Source of the DNA: Lachnospiraceae bacterium
Lineage (GTDB): Bacteria > Bacillota > Clostridia > Lachnospirales > Lachnospiraceae
Length of the DNA stretch: 21,755 nt
Assembly (NCBI GenBank): GCA_900766925.1
Contig: CAAFXG010000538.1
Span: 1-21,755, forward strand
Direction of reading: 5' to 3'
The notes beneath the pieces were generated by a model. It was not told the origin of the DNA, searched no databases, and worked only from the letters and a program-made list of their open reading frames with translations. Positions 8,542 through 15,414 of the stretch are shown here, one piece after another (positions within the stretch are counted from its first letter, which is position 1; each line of letters begins with the position of its first letter). The position numbers and the translations under genes were made by a program.

Positions 8542-8576
8542 AGGGGCTGTTCTTATTTTGGGGGCAGTCCCTATTT
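8542..8576 (+). terminator. Weak terminator or attenuating hairpin after potD
   Basis: AGGGGCTG (8542-8549) pairs with CAGTCCCT (8565-8572) with one G-T wobble. The loop is long and only a four-T run follows. It could lower, rather than stop, transcription into the downstream enzyme genes, giving more transporter than enzyme message. No good separate promoter is visible before 8606. Confidence 0.45.
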
Positions 8577-8605
8577 TAAAACCTATAATAAAACGGAGGA
8601 AAAGT

Positions 8606-9718
8606 ATGAGAGAATTGTCAGTGAGACCAGAGATATACAGATATGATACCGTGCGGGAATTTGTGAGAGATTTTCATCTTGGAGAGGGAGATCTTATCAT
8701 CACCAATGAATATATATATCATCCGTATATGGATGCACTCGGGCTGTCGTGCGATGTGATTTTTCAGGAAAAGTATGGAAGCGGCGAGCCTACAGATGAG
8801 ATGGCTGAAGCTATATACAGTAATGTCAAGGAATATCACAGGAGGATCATTGCCATAGGCGGAGGAACGGTGATTGATCTGTCCAAGCTTTTTGCGCTGA
8901 GGACAGTATCTCCGGTCGCAGACCTGTATGACGGCAAGATCGTGCCGGATAAGGATAAGGAGCTTATTCTGGTACCGACTACCTGTGGTACAGGCAGTGA
9001 AGTGACTAATATTGCCATTCTTGCACTTCTTGCCAGGGGCACCAAGAAAGGTCTTGCTTCGAATGCAATGTATGCAGATGCTGCGGTATTGATCCCGGAA
9101 TTCCTTGAGTCGCTTCCGTTTTCGGTATTTGCCACCAGTTCGATTGACGCATTGGTTCATGCGGTGGAATCAAGCCTGTCTCCGAACGGTAATCCGACGA
9201 CCAGGATGTTTGGCTATAGAGCGATAGACATGATCATAAATGGTTACCGTAAAATCGCACAGGAGGGCAGGGATGCCGTTAAGCCGCTGTTGGCTGATTT
9301 CCTGCTGGCAAGCAATTATGCCGGAATCGCATTTGGCAATGCGGGCTGTGCCGCTGTACATGCACTCAGCTATCCGCTTGGCGCAACATATCATGTACCG
9401 CACGGTGAGTCCAACTATGCCATGTTCACAGGCGTTATGAAGAATTATATGGAGATAAAAAAAGACGGAGAGATTGCAGTGATTAATCAGTATCTGGCTG
9501 ACAGACTGGGATGTCCGACGGATTCCGTATACGATGAACTTGAGAAACTGTTAAACAACATACTTGAGAAGAAGCCTTTGCATGAATACGGCATGAGGAA
9601 GGAAGACATAGAATGGTTTGCAGATTCTGTTCTTGAGAATCAGCAGAGGCTGCTGGCTAACAATTTTGTACCCTTAGACAGAGCAAGGATTATAAAGATA
9701 TATAGTGAGCTTTTTTGA
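8606..9718 (+). CDS. Iron-containing alcohol dehydrogenase, 4-hydroxybutyrate dehydrogenase type
   Basis: NAD(P)-dependent family III (metal) alcohol dehydrogenase, expected to interconvert succinate semialdehyde and 4-hydroxybutyrate in the cytoplasm. 370 residues, close to the 371 of Clostridium kluyveri 4HbD, which it resembles along its whole length as I remember that sequence (for example TNEYIYHP, FQEKYGSGEP, VPTTCGTGSEVTN, YHVPHGESN, NQQRLLANN). Coenzyme-binding GGGT at 85-88. Metal ligands Asp181, His185, His252 and His266 are all present with the standard spacing. Start ATG 8606 follows GGAGGA at 8595-8600; an upstream in-frame start at 8558 lies in the hairpin and is rejected. In this locus it could take succinate semialdehyde or a related omega-aldehyde released by amine oxidation. 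The family is certain, the exact substrate likely but unproven. Confidence 0.9.
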   Translation: MRELSVRPEIYRYDTVREFVRDFHLGEGDLIITNEYIYHPYMDALGLSCDVIFQEKYGSGEPTDEMAEAIYSNVKEYHRRIIAIGGGTVIDLSKLFALRTVSPVADLYDGKIVPDKDKELILVPTTCGTGSEVTNIAILALLARGTKKGLASNAMYADAAVLIPEFLESLPFSVFATSSIDALVHAVESSLSPNGNPTTRMFGYRAIDMIINGYRKIAQEGRDAVKPLLADFLLASNYAGIAFGNAGCAAVHALSYPLGATYHVPHGESNYAMFTGVMKNYMEIKKDGEIAVINQYLADRLGCPTDSVYDELEKLLNNILEKKPLHEYGMRKEDIEWFADSVLENQQRLLANNFVPLDRARIIKIYSELF

Positions 9719-9790
9719 TAACTAAAGGCAAAATGAAAAGCTTACAAATCATCTAAAGGAAACTATGAAACAGATGGAGGAGGCATAATT

Positions 9791-10915
9791 ATGAATTCAC
9801 AGATCGATTTTTTATTTCTGAGTGAGGAGGATATGCTTGAAGCCGGTGTCGCAGACATGGACAGATGCATTGCTTCAATGGAGGATATGTTTTCTCTGCT
9901 CGGTAAAGGAGATTACAGAATGGGTAGCAAAAATTCAAATTCCCATGGTATTATGATTGATTTTCCGGATAATCCTCCGTTCCCGAATATGCCGAAGAAT
10001 GGTCCTGACCGCAGATATATGGCGATGCCGGCATACCTCGGTGGAAGATTCGACATTGTGGGTAACAAATGGTATGGCTCCAACAAGGAGAACTGTGAAA
10101 AGGGTCTGCCGCGTTCCATACTGACACTTATGCTAAATGATAAGGATACGGGCGCACCAGTCGCATTGATGTCGGCTAATATTCTGAGCTCTATGCGGAC
10201 CGGAGCGGTGCCGGGGGTGGCTGCAAAATATCTGGCAGGGAAAAATGCAAAGGTTCTGGGTATCATAGGACCGGGTGTTGTAAATAAGAGTTCGGCAGCA
10301 GCGATGTTATCGGCATGTCCATCGATAGATACATTGAAAATCTGCGGAAGGAGGCGGGTGACATCGGAGAATATGGAACAGTATCTGAGGGAACGTTATC
10401 CGCAGATACGCAGGGTGGAAATCGTTGAGACACATGAGGAGGCAGTGCGGGATGCTGATGTAATTACGATAGCAACCTCCGGTGCGGCGCAGGATCCGTA
10501 TATCAAGGCAGAGTGGATAAAACCGGGAGCGTTTTTTAATCTCCCTGCAAGTATACATTTTGATGATTCGTTTTTACAGGAAAACCGGGTGCGCCATGTG
10601 GTGGATAACTGGCTTATGTATGAATCATGGAAGGATGAATTCGGGTATCCGTTGTATAAGGCAATCGATGAGATGGCGTGCTATTACGAGGATATGATCC
10701 ATGACGGTACACTTGAGCCGGACAGGATTATAGAGCTTGGAGATATTATAAATGGAGAGATACCGGCAAGAAATGATCCGGATGATATCGTTCTTTTCAC
10801 AACGGGTGGAATGCCTGTGGAGGATGTGGCCTGGGGATATGATCTGTATCAGACAGCATTGGAAAAGGGTCTTGGGACGAAACTTACTCTCTGGAAAGAA
10901 CCGCACATGATATAG
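9791..10915 (+). CDS. Ornithine cyclodeaminase / mu-crystallin family protein
   Basis: NAD(P)-binding protein of the OCD family, whose members deaminate ornithine to proline, reduce cyclic imines (pyrroline or piperideine carboxylate), or act as amino acid or opine dehydrogenases. 374 residues, slightly longer than typical OCD (about 310-350) through extra sequence near 58-75 and a long C-terminal part. Family marks: GNKWYGS around Lys93, SMRTGA with Arg136, and a Rossmann glycine motif at 157-163 reading GIIGPGV (GTG is usual). Start ATG 9791 is behind GGAGGAGG. It lies 72 bp after the alcohol dehydrogenase and 25 bp before the [2Fe-2S] subunit. Some automated annotations label this OCD subgroup 'tyramine oxidase subunit B' (from memory, unverified). 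A role with the following dehydrogenase, such as reducing its imine product, is inferred. Confidence 0.82.
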   Translation: MNSQIDFLFLSEEDMLEAGVADMDRCIASMEDMFSLLGKGDYRMGSKNSNSHGIMIDFPDNPPFPNMPKNGPDRRYMAMPAYLGGRFDIVGNKWYGSNKENCEKGLPRSILTLMLNDKDTGAPVALMSANILSSMRTGAVPGVAAKYLAGKNAKVLGIIGPGVVNKSSAAAMLSACPSIDTLKICGRRRVTSENMEQYLRERYPQIRRVEIVETHEEAVRDADVITIATSGAAQDPYIKAEWIKPGAFFNLPASIHFDDSFLQENRVRHVVDNWLMYESWKDEFGYPLYKAIDEMACYYEDMIHDGTLEPDRIIELGDIINGEIPARNDPDDIVLFTTGGMPVEDVAWGYDLYQTALEKGLGTKLTLWKEPHMI

Positions 10916-10940
10916 AATATAGTATAAAGGAGCGATACAT

Positions 10941-11279
10941 ATGAGAATTAAAGAACATCCAATCCTAGGTGCAAAGGAGCACGGCAAGCTTGTGAGCTTT
11001 ACCCTGGATGGTAAAGAATTGCAGGGCTATGAGGGAGAACCGATTGCTGCGGCACTGAAGGCAAATGGTATTATGATTCACAGATATACCAGAAAAGAAC
11101 ACAAACCGAGAGGAATATTCTGTGCCATTGGGCGATGTACAGACTGTGTTATGGTTGTGGACGGCATTCCAAATGTCAGAACCTGTATTACACCGCTTGC
11201 GGCAGGTATGAAGGTACAGACTCAGGATGGAGTTATGCCGTTTGAGGCCGGTCAGGATAAGGGAGGTGCTTTATCATGA
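10941..11279 (+). CDS. [2Fe-2S] small subunit of amine dehydrogenase complex (HcnA/SoxA-N type)
   Basis: Small electron-transfer subunit that normally pairs with HcnB/OoxA-like flavoproteins. 112 residues. Four cysteines in the plant-type [2Fe-2S] spacing: Cys61-x4-Cys66-x2-Cys69-x12-Cys82. The N-terminus has the SFTLDGKE-type strand common to HcnA and the N-terminal domain of sarcosine oxidase alpha. RBS AAAGGAG before ATG 10941. Its TGA overlaps the ATG of the next gene by 4 bp (ATGA), which indicates translational coupling and fixed stoichiometry with the alpha subunit. Confidence 0.9.
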   Translation: MRIKEHPILGAKEHGKLVSFTLDGKELQGYEGEPIAAALKANGIMIHRYTRKEHKPRGIFCAIGRCTDCVMVVDGIPNVRTCITPLAAGMKVQTQDGVMPFEAGQDKGGALS

Positions 11280-12871
11280 AAAGATATGAATTGATTGTAG
11301 TTGGTGCAGGACCTTCCGGTTTATCTGCTGCTATAGAGGCGGCAAAGCGCGGCATAGAGGTCGTGGTATTTGATGAAAATGGAAGACCGGGTGGACAGCT
11401 GTTTAAACAGATTCATAAATTCTTTGGCTCCAAGGAACACAAGGCGAAGGTCAGAGGTTTCAAGATTGGAGAGGAGCTTCTGAAGGAAGCCGAGGAAGCC
11501 GGCGTCAAAGTTGTACTGAATGCAACAGTAGAAGGCCTTTTTCTGGATAAGGAAATTACAGTGAGGATCGGAGAGGCTCTTTATCACTATAAAGCGGATG
11601 CCATCATCATCGCAACAGGTGCATCTGAAAACATGGTCACCTTCAAGGGATGGACACTGCCGGGCGTTATCGGTGCAGGTGCAGCACAGACGATGATGAA
11701 TTTGCATGGCGTTCAGCCGGGACAGAAGATACTGATGCTGGGTAGCGGAAACGTCGGTCTGGTAGTGAGCTATCAGCTGATGCAGGCGGGCTGTGATGTC
11801 GTGGCACTCGTAGATGCCGCACCGCGAATCGGAGGATATGGCGTACATGCTGCCAAGGTAGCGAGATGTGGAGTACCTTTCTATCTGGGACACACGATCA
11901 TTGAAGCAGAAGGTACGGATTGTGTGACGGGTGTCACCATAGGGGCTGTAGATGACCACTGGAACATTGTTCCGGGGTCGGAGAAGCATTTTGATGTCGA
12001 CACTATCTGTCTGGCAGTTGGTCTGTCTCCGATGTCCCAGCTCCTCAAGATGGCAGGCTGCAGGATGGAGGATAATCCTAAGAAGGGCGGACAGGTGCCG
12101 GTCGTAGATGCATATGGGATGACAAGTATCGAAGGAATATATGTTGCGGGTGATGTCGCCGGTATCGAGGAGGCATCTTCAGCCATGATCGAGGGACGTA
12201 TATCAGGTGTGGCTGCAGCGAACTATCTGGGATACACAGAGACAGATGAAATGCAGTCAGCCATAGAGAAATGTGAGCAGGATCTTGACAGCCTGCGTCA
12301 GGGAATGTTTGCTCCAAAGAACCGCGGTAAAAAAGTGGAATTCACAGACGAGGGGATACCGGTATCAGAGAACCTTCTGACACATGGGTATGTGGACGAG
12401 GATGAGATAGACCGATTTCCGGGTGTGGTAAAGCAGAAAGGACTGCATCCTGTGATCGAATGTACACAGAATATACCATGTAATCCATGTCAGGATGCCT
12501 GTCCGAAGCATTGTATAAGAATCGGAGAGAATATTACAGCACTGCCGGCAATCGATACCGATCATCAGTGTATTGGATGTGGAATGTGTGTTGCATCCTG
12601 TTCCGGTCAGGCTATCTTTCTTGTAAATGAGGATTACGAGCCTGGTTTTGCCACTGTAATGATGCCGTATGAGTTTCTCCCACTTCCGAAGAAGGGGGAC
12701 AGAGGTGCGGCGCTGGATCGTTCAGGTAATCAGATCGGAGAGGCAGAGGTCGTAGAAGTGAGAAGTGCAGCTGTATTTGATAAAACAAATCTTCTCACGA
12801 TGAAGGTACCTGCAGAGCTTGCAATGCGTGCAAGGTTTTTTAAGCCGGAAGGAGGAGAGGAACATGAATAA
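11276..12871 (+). CDS. FAD-dependent amine dehydrogenase alpha subunit with fused 2[4Fe-4S] ferredoxin domain
   Basis: Flavoprotein disulfide-reductase-fold subunit related to HcnB, opine oxidase A and dye-linked proline dehydrogenase alpha. 531 residues. First dinucleotide-binding motif VVGAGPSG (8-15), second MLGSGNVG (154-161), the ATG-type loop IIATGAS (111-117), and a C-terminal FAD motif IYVAGDVAG (288-296). Residues about 390-460 are a bacterial ferredoxin-like domain: Cys396, Cys402, Cys405, Cys409-Pro, Cys413 and Cys432-x2-Cys435-x2-Cys438-x3-Cys442, enough for two [4Fe-4S] clusters. HcnB and OoxA instead end in a BFD-type [2Fe-2S] domain, which here is the next gene. Translation is coupled at both ends (4 bp overlap upstream, 8 bp downstream). 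It probably takes electrons from the beta subunit flavin to a ferredoxin or NAD acceptor; the acceptor is not known. Confidence 0.9.
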   Translation: MKRYELIVVGAGPSGLSAAIEAAKRGIEVVVFDENGRPGGQLFKQIHKFFGSKEHKAKVRGFKIGEELLKEAEEAGVKVVLNATVEGLFLDKEITVRIGEALYHYKADAIIIATGASENMVTFKGWTLPGVIGAGAAQTMMNLHGVQPGQKILMLGSGNVGLVVSYQLMQAGCDVVALVDAAPRIGGYGVHAAKVARCGVPFYLGHTIIEAEGTDCVTGVTIGAVDDHWNIVPGSEKHFDVDTICLAVGLSPMSQLLKMAGCRMEDNPKKGGQVPVVDAYGMTSIEGIYVAGDVAGIEEASSAMIEGRISGVAAANYLGYTETDEMQSAIEKCEQDLDSLRQGMFAPKNRGKKVEFTDEGIPVSENLLTHGYVDEDEIDRFPGVVKQKGLHPVIECTQNIPCNPCQDACPKHCIRIGENITALPAIDTDHQCIGCGMCVASCSGQAIFLVNEDYEPGFATVMMPYEFLPLPKKGDRGAALDRSGNQIGEAEVVEVRSAAVFDKTNLLTMKVPAELAMRARFFKPEGGEEHE

Positions 12872-13190
12872 GCCAAATGACAGATCAAGAGATCTTGGAC
12901 CATATGTTGAGGCTCTGGATGATGATATGATTATCTGCCGCTGTGAGGAGATTACCAAGGGAGAGATCAGACGTGCCATTCATGATGGGATGTTTACAAT
13001 AACAGAGATCCGAAGATATCTGAGGACTGGTATGGGATTGTGTCAGGGACAGACCTGCGGCAAGCTTGTCAAGGGTATCCTTGCAAGGGAGCTTGGCGTT
13101 TCACCGGCAGAGCTTGAGCCGGCAACTTCACGGTCTCCGATGCGACCGATTGAGATGAAGGTTCTGGGAAATGAAAAGGAGGATTGCTGA
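12864..13190 (+). CDS. BFD-like [2Fe-2S] protein, stand-alone subunit of the dehydrogenase
   Basis: 108-residue protein with the BFD-type (bacterioferritin-associated ferredoxin, Fer2_BFD) cluster motif: Cys25-x-Cys27 in ICRCEE and Cys60-x4-Cys65 in CQGQTCGKL. In HcnB/OoxA/NirB-like enzymes this domain is usually fused to a larger chain. Start ATG 12864 is behind GGAGGAGAGG at 12851-12860 and overlaps the alpha gene by 8 bp; an earlier in-frame start at 12819 has no RBS and lies deep in alpha. The beta gene begins 1 bp after the stop. It most likely carries electrons between the two flavoproteins. Confidence 0.9.
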   Translation: MNKPNDRSRDLGPYVEALDDDMIICRCEEITKGEIRRAIHDGMFTITEIRRYLRTGMGLCQGQTCGKLVKGILARELGVSPAELEPATSRSPMRPIEMKVLGNEKEDC

Positions 13191-13191
13191 T

Positions 13192-14319
13192 ATGGGTGAA
13201 AAGACAGAGGTTATAATCATTGGAAGTGGAATTATTGGCAATTCAACCGCTTATTATCTTGCCAAAAAAGGTGTCAGGGTAACAGTGTTGGAAAAAAGTG
13301 ATCATATAGGTAATGGCGGTTCATCGAGAAATGGTGGCGGTGTGCGCCAGTCTGGACGTGATCCGAGGGAATTGCCGCTCATGATGTACGGTGTAAAAAA
13401 TATCTGGCCGACACTGTCAGAGGAGCTCGGTGTAGATGTGGAATATTATCAGGAAGGTAATCTGAGGCTGGGGAAGACCGAGGCACATCTGGCAACTTTG
13501 GAGAGTCTGGCAGATAATGCAAAAGCAGTTGGTGTGGATGTGCGGATGGTAACCGGAGAAGAGGCAAGAAAAATCAATCCATATCTGTCGGATGAGGTGG
13601 TTGGAGCCAGCTGGTGTCCAACGGATGGACACGCGAATCCGCTGATAACTACACTGGCATATTATAGGGCTGCAAGAAAACTTGGTGTAAGATTTATAAC
13701 AGGTGTTGAGGTCCTGGGATTGCGCAAGGTGAGAGGTGTGATCAGGGAGGTCATCACATCTGACGGAACATACACGGCAGATAAGGTCATCGTGGCGGCA
13801 GGATATGCGAGCAGAAAAATTATTCAGAGTGTAGGACTTGATGCCCCACTCTATGTGGAGAAGCTGGAGACTCTTGTCACGGAAGCTGAACCTCCGATGT
13901 TCTACCAGATGCTTGGCACTGCAACTGCTGATTTCTATGGGCATCAGACAACACATGGTTCTTTTGTATTTGGAGGATCGTCGGGGCTTGATATGACCAA
14001 CAGGGATAATGGCATGAATATCAATTCAAGCTTTACGGCACCGATGATATGCAGAGGAATTATGGGATATTTCCCATGTCTGTCAGATGTCAAAATTGTG
14101 CGTACATGGGCAGGATTTATTGATGACTGCATCGATCTTGTTCCGATTATCAGTAAGGTTGAGGAGGTTCCGGGACTTATTCTTGCCTGCGGATTTACAG
14201 GTCATGGTTTTGGAATCGGACCGGCAGCCGGTCTTGCTCTCTCGCAGCTTGCATGCGATGAAGATCCGGTCTGTGATCTGTCAGATCTCAGATATGACAG
14301 GTTCAAGGCAAAGCTTTGA
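13192..14319 (+). CDS. FAD-dependent amine/amino acid dehydrogenase beta subunit (DAO/DadA family)
   Basis: Catalytic-type subunit of the D-amino acid oxidase superfamily, related to HcnC, opine oxidase B, sarcosine oxidase beta, hydroxyproline dehydrogenase and proline dehydrogenase beta. 375 residues. N-terminal FAD motif IIGSGIIG (9-16) with LEKS at the end of the second strand; GGSSRNGGGVRQ, the flavin-loop region; C-terminal GFTGHGFGIGPAAG typical of the family. Start ATG 13192 behind AAAGGAGGA; an in-frame ATG at 13171 lies inside the BFD gene. Last gene of the locus, followed by a strong terminator. Members oxidise the C-N bond of secondary amines or N-alkylated amino acids; the specific substrate cannot be read from sequence. 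Confidence 0.9.
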   Translation: MGEKTEVIIIGSGIIGNSTAYYLAKKGVRVTVLEKSDHIGNGGSSRNGGGVRQSGRDPRELPLMMYGVKNIWPTLSEELGVDVEYYQEGNLRLGKTEAHLATLESLADNAKAVGVDVRMVTGEEARKINPYLSDEVVGASWCPTDGHANPLITTLAYYRAARKLGVRFITGVEVLGLRKVRGVIREVITSDGTYTADKVIVAAGYASRKIIQSVGLDAPLYVEKLETLVTEAEPPMFYQMLGTATADFYGHQTTHGSFVFGGSSGLDMTNRDNGMNINSSFTAPMICRGIMGYFPCLSDVKIVRTWAGFIDDCIDLVPIISKVEEVPGLILACGFTGHGFGIGPAAGLALSQLACDEDPVCDLSDLRYDRFKAKL

Positions 14320-14352
14320 AATATTTATTGGCATAGCAGAAAGGAATTTACC

Positions 14353-14391
14353 GAGCTGTTGCACTAAGTTATTAATGCGACGGCTCTTTTT
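14353..14391 (+). terminator. Rho-independent terminator of the amine catabolic locus
   Basis: An 11-bp stem, GAGCTGTTGCA (14353-14363) with TGCGACGGCTC (14376-14386), two G-T wobbles, then TTTTT. It marks the end of the operon 34 bp after the beta-subunit stop. Confidence 0.88.
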
Positions 14392-14420
14392 CTGTGCAAA
14401 ATAATCATACATAATACATT

Positions 14421-14463
14421 TTAAGATATTCTTAAGAAGTTTGATACATCTTGATGCTATAAT
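14421..14463 (+). promoter_or_regulatory. Probable activated promoter of the VanRS-like operon with direct repeats
   Basis: TTAAGA at 14421-14426 and again at 14432-14437, 11 bp apart, followed by a perfect TATAAT at 14458-14463. No -35 hexamer is found at 16-18 bp spacing. Phased repeats in place of a -35 are typical of OmpR/PhoB-family activation, so the regulator encoded next may drive its own operon. The implied leader is about 140 nt. Confidence 0.55.
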
Positions 14464-14612
14464 ACAGATGTGGTATGTATGGAACACTCTGTGTTATTAT
14501 AGGAGCAAACACATAAAGACAATTGTTATCTGATTAACACTTGCTTAGCTCGGAGGCTTTGCCGGTGAAACTATATGACACGAGAGGTATTGGATGAGGT
14601 ATTGGGGGAAAT

Positions 14613-15317
14613 ATGGAGTTGCAGCAGAAGAGAATATTAATAGTTGATGATGAACAAGAGATAACTGATTTGTTAGAGGTTTACCTCAAAAATGATGGAT
14701 ACAAGGTGTTTAAGTTCTATAATGGTACAGATGCATTAAATTGTATTGACAAAGAGAAAATAGACCTTGCCTTACTCGATGTAATGCTTCCTGATATTGA
14801 TGGATTTACAATATGCAGGAAGATACGTGAGAAATATTTTTTTCCTGTTATTATGCTTACGGCAAAGATTGAGGAAACAGACAAAATTAATGGTATAATG
14901 TTAGGGGCTGATGATTACATAACCAAGCCGTTTCAGCCTATGGAGCTGCTTGCGAGAGTAAAGGCACAGCTTCGCCGTGCGGCGATTTACAATCAGGCAC
15001 TTGATGTAAACTCAAGTGAGGAGGAATACGAAATAAACGGACTGGTGGTTAATGCATCGGAGCATACCTGCTATCTGTATGATGAGAATATTGAGCTTAC
15101 ACCAATAGAATTTGCCATTCTTTTGTATTTGTGCAGGCATATGGGACAGGTGGCAACCTCGGAGGAAATATTTGAAAGTGTATGGGAAGAAAAATATTAT
15201 GAGAGTAACAATACGGTTTTTGTTCATGTGGCAAGAATACGTGAAAAACTCCATGAGAATGCCAGAAAACCGCAGTTTATAAAAACCGTCTGGGGTGTGG
15301 GATATAAATTGGGGTAG
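14613..15317 (+). CDS. OmpR-family response regulator, VanR-like
   Basis: Cytoplasmic DNA-binding regulator of a two-component system. 234 residues. Receiver domain with acidic pair in LIVDDEQE, phosphoacceptor Asp56 in LLDVMLPD, switch Thr in MLTAK, Lys in ITKPF; winged-helix C-terminal domain ending KTVWGVGYKL. Overall sequence strongly resembles VanR of enterococcal glycopeptide resistance as I remember it (VDDEQEI, CRKIREK, GADDYITKPF, ELLARVKAQLRR, SNNTVFVHV). No vanH/A/X-type genes are in the window, so this is a VanR relative, not evidence for resistance. Start ATG 14613 behind GGGGGAAAT. The sensor kinase follows after about 97 bp. Confidence 0.92.
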   Translation: MELQQKRILIVDDEQEITDLLEVYLKNDGYKVFKFYNGTDALNCIDKEKIDLALLDVMLPDIDGFTICRKIREKYFFPVIMLTAKIEETDKINGIMLGADDYITKPFQPMELLARVKAQLRRAAIYNQALDVNSSEEEYEINGLVVNASEHTCYLYDENIELTPIEFAILLYLCRHMGQVATSEEIFESVWEEKYYESNNTVFVHVARIREKLHENARKPQFIKTVWGVGYKLG

Positions 15318-15414
15318 TGTAATAAAGCCTTTATGGAAATTGCATCAGTAACAGCCTAGATAACCCTCTGGAATAGGAGGGGATTAGCTATTGAAAGTAT
15401 ATGGGAGGAAATAT

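Noticed and set aside
8584..8589. TATAAT before the 4-hydroxybutyrate dehydrogenase gene as a promoter
   Set aside because: No acceptable -35 at 16-18 bp, and the start site would fall on the RBS.
11321..11989. Long reverse-strand frame inside the dehydrogenase alpha gene
   Set aside because: Shadow of a clearly coding + strand gene; Cys/His/Ile-rich translation typical of antisense frames.
10941..14319. Hydrogen cyanide synthase (hcnABC)
   Set aside because: Subunits are only family-level relatives; the alpha subunit has a different C-terminal domain, BFD is separate, and cyanide production is not expected in this kind of organism.
14575..14640. 22-codon open frame overlapping the start of the response regulator
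   Set aside because: The nearest GGAGG is 18 bp away, too far; no sign of conservation or leader-peptide features.
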